Assembly: GCF_016518545.1 (NCBI RefSeq)
Contig: NZ_JACVTO010000001.1
Location: 434,001 to 498,000, forward strand
Reading direction: 5' to 3'
DNA: 64,000 nucleotides
DNA from: Pseudomonas sp. S30
Lineage (GTDB): Bacteria > Pseudomonadota > Gammaproteobacteria > Pseudomonadales > Pseudomonadaceae
The position numbers and the translations under genes were made by a program. Shown here one piece after another: positions 62,604 through 64,000 of this stretch. The notes beneath the pieces are model-generated. The model did not search any database. It was not told the DNA's origin and worked only from the letters and a program-made list of their open reading frames with translations. Position 1 is the first letter of the stretch. Every line of letters starts with the position of its first letter.

Positions 62604-63494
62604 CTAGCCTTTCTTCTGTGCGAACAATGCATCGAGGCTTTGCTCGAAGGCGTGGTAGCCGATGGCATCGTAGAGTTCCATGCGCGTCTGCATGGTGTCG
62701 AGCACGTGCTTCTGGGTGCCGTCTCGCCGCAGCGCGGTGTACACATTCTCCGCCGCCTTGTTCATGGCACGGAAAGCCGAGAGCGGATACAGCACCAGCG
62801 AAACGTCCACCCCCGCCAGTTCCTCGGTGGTGAACAATGGCGTGGCGCCGAACTCGGTGATGTTGGCCAGGATCGGCGCCTTCACCCGATCGGCGAAGGT
62901 CTTGTACATCGGCAGGTCGGTGATGGCCTCGGGGAATATCATGTCGGCACCGGCTTCCACGCACGCGGCTGCCCGGTCCAGTGCGGCCTGCAGGCCTTCG
63001 ACGGCCAGCGCATCGGTGCGGGCCATGATCACGAAGCTGTCGTCGCTGCGAGCATCGACCGCAGCCTTGATACGATCGACCATCTCCTGCTGGGAAACGA
63101 TTTCCTTGTTGGGTCGGTGTCCGCAGCGCTTGGCTCCCACCTGATCCTCGATGTGGAGGGCGCCGGCGCCCGCCTTGATCATCGAGCGCACGGTGCGCGC
63201 GACGTTGAAAGCCGAGGCACCGAAGCCGGTGTCGACATCGACCAGCAGCGGCAGGTCGCACACATCGGTGATACGGCGCACGTCGGTGAGCACATCGTCC
63301 AACCCGCTGATGCCCAGGTCAGGCAGGCCAAGGGAGCCTGCCGCGACACCACCACCCGAAAGGTAGATGGCCTTGAAGCCGGCGCGCTTGGCCAGCAGTG
63401 CATGGTTGGCATTGATCGTCCCGACCACTTGCAAAGGGTGCTCGGCGGCCACCGCGTCACGAAAACGTTGGCCGGGGGTGCTGTTCTGGGTCAT
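62604..63494 (-). CDS. prpB: 2-methylisocitrate lyase
   Basis: The 296-residue protein of the isocitrate lyase/PEP mutase family has the catalytic KRCGH motif (residues 122-126) and metal-binding DVDTGFGA and EDQ. It splits 2-methylisocitrate to pyruvate and succinate. ATG 63494 overlaps the end of the GntR gene by four bases, so regulator and operon are translationally coupled. Confidence 0.96.
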   Translation of the reverse strand: MTQNSTPGQRFRDAVAAEHPLQVVGTINANHALLAKRAGFKAIYLSGGGVAAGSLGLPDLGISGLDDVLTDVRRITDVCDLPLLVDVDTGFGASAFNVARTVRSMIKAGAGALHIEDQVGAKRCGHRPNKEIVSQQEMVDRIKAAVDARSDDSFVIMARTDALAVEGLQAALDRAAACVEAGADMIFPEAITDLPMYKTFADRVKAPILANITEFGATPLFTTEELAGVDVSLVLYPLSAFRAMNKAAENVYTALRRDGTQKHVLDTMQTRMELYDAIGYHAFEQSLDALFAQKKG

Positions 63495-64000
63495 GACTCA
63501 CCTCGTGGGGCGTCGTCGGCGCCGCCGTGGTTGGTAGGAATATCCTGAAAATGACGCTCGACATTGCGCTTCGATGCCGCGATATGGCGACGCATCAGCA
63601 GTTCGGCCAGTTCGCCATCTCGTTCGGCGATCGCATCGAGGATGCGGTGGTGCTCGGCGAAGGCTTGTCGGGGTCGATTGGGTGTCGCCGAGAACTGGAT
63701 ACGGTACATGCGCACCAGCTGGTACAACTCACCGCACAGCATCTTCACCAGGGTCTGGTTGCCACTGCCTTGAATGATCCGGTAATGGAAGTCGAAATCA
63801 CCTTCCTGCTGGTAGTAGCCGAGACCGGCCTGAAAGGCGGCATCGCGCTCGTGGGTGTCGAGCACCTGGCGCAGTTCGTCGATCTGCGCCTGGCTCATGC
63901 GTTCGGCGGCCAGGCGACAGGCCATGCCTTCCAGCGACTCGCGGATCTCGTACAGCTCGATCAGTTCGGCCGGCGCCAGGGACACCACCCGGGCACCGAC
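63491..64000 (-). CDS. GntR-family regulator of the propionate operon (C-terminal part)
   Basis: The gene runs off the right edge of the window; only the FCD ligand-binding domain is seen ([66 protein letters not shown]). The helix-turn-helix lies beyond 64000. The motif Asp/His residues that hold a metal and carboxylate ligand in FadR-type FCD domains are present. It overlaps prpB by four bases and is most likely the local propionate or methylcitrate-responsive regulator. Confidence 0.88.
   Translation of the reverse strand, partial: VGARVVSLAPAELIELYEIRESLEGMACRLAAERMSQAQIDELRQVLDTHERDAAFQAGLGYYQQEGDFDFHYRIIQGSGNQTLVKMLCGELYQLVRMYRIQFSATPNRPRQAFAEHHRILDAIAERDGELAELLMRRHIAASKRNVERHFQDIPTNHGGADDAPRGES

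Noticed and set aside
62500-63261. N-terminal extension of the prpC frame
   Set aside because: The open frame overlaps prpB in another frame; AGGAG and ATG 62499 mark the real start and length.

Overview
The window reads as a Pseudomonas chromosome, probably P. putida-like. The evidence is the core block on the right: gacA (TTG start)-uvrC-pgsA-tRNA-Gly, an 869-residue AcnB, and a propionate operon of the AcnD/PrpF type. The species is an inference; there is no rRNA or other species marker here. The sequence splits at about 44.3 kb. To the right is GC-rich, compact core genome. To the left is a visibly AT-richer accessory region full of catabolic genes, insertion sequences and decayed genes.

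The junction is a tRNA-Gly(GCC) gene (44322-44397, minus strand). Its 3' end carries the 18-bp sequence known as the attachment core of ICEclc-type elements. It is followed on the island side by a 647-residue IntB13-like tyrosine recombinase. I did not see a second copy of the core in the window, so the island probably runs off the left edge and most or all of 1-44.3 kb is acquired DNA, possibly in several layers: an older broken integrase (31.1-31.7 kb), two decayed IS66-family copies (9951-12286 and 28711-31092) and a group II intron relic (33.8-35.0 kb).

Layout of the accessory part. 1-10 kb: transport and catabolism genes (porin end, MFS exporter, LysR, secreted metallo-beta-lactamase-fold hydrolase, SDR, isochorismatase-like hydrolase, Lrp regulator, CycA-like permease, OprD porin). 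10-12.3 kb: IS66 copy 1. 12.4-16.4 kb: a PAS hybrid histidine kinase flanked by two single-domain response regulators. 16.5-28.5 kb: an amino-acid catabolic region with two MHS transporters sharing a 52-bp upstream box, an ArgE/DapE-like deacylase, a LysR regulator, an acetylpolyamine-amidohydrolase-like enzyme, a CtlX-like citrulline hydrolase, ornithine cyclodeaminase, an Lrp regulator, a second CycA-like permease and a free-standing PutA-type ribbon-helix-helix protein. Together these suggest uptake and deacylation of N-acyl or ureido amino acids, with carbon funnelled citrulline -> ornithine -> proline. 31.7-33.6 kb: pirin and azoreductase divergent from an HxlR regulator. 35.3-37.3 kb: MFS and SDR pseudogenes. 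37.6-41.0 kb: two near-duplicate aldo/keto reductases, one with a Tat signal, then a LysR gene. 41.1-44.1 kb: a divergent XRE / LysR-effector-domain-only pair with striking palindromes, then the integrase.

Core part: pgsA, uvrC, gacA, a small XRE regulator, a GNAT acetyltransferase, a PhoP/PhoQ-like system with two PepSY proteins, a patatin-like protein, queD, a hypothetical gene, a DUF1289 gene, acnB behind a highly structured 5' region, and the propionate operon (GntR, prpB, prpC, acnD, prpF). No prpD lies between prpF and acnB. No CRISPR array or rRNA was seen.
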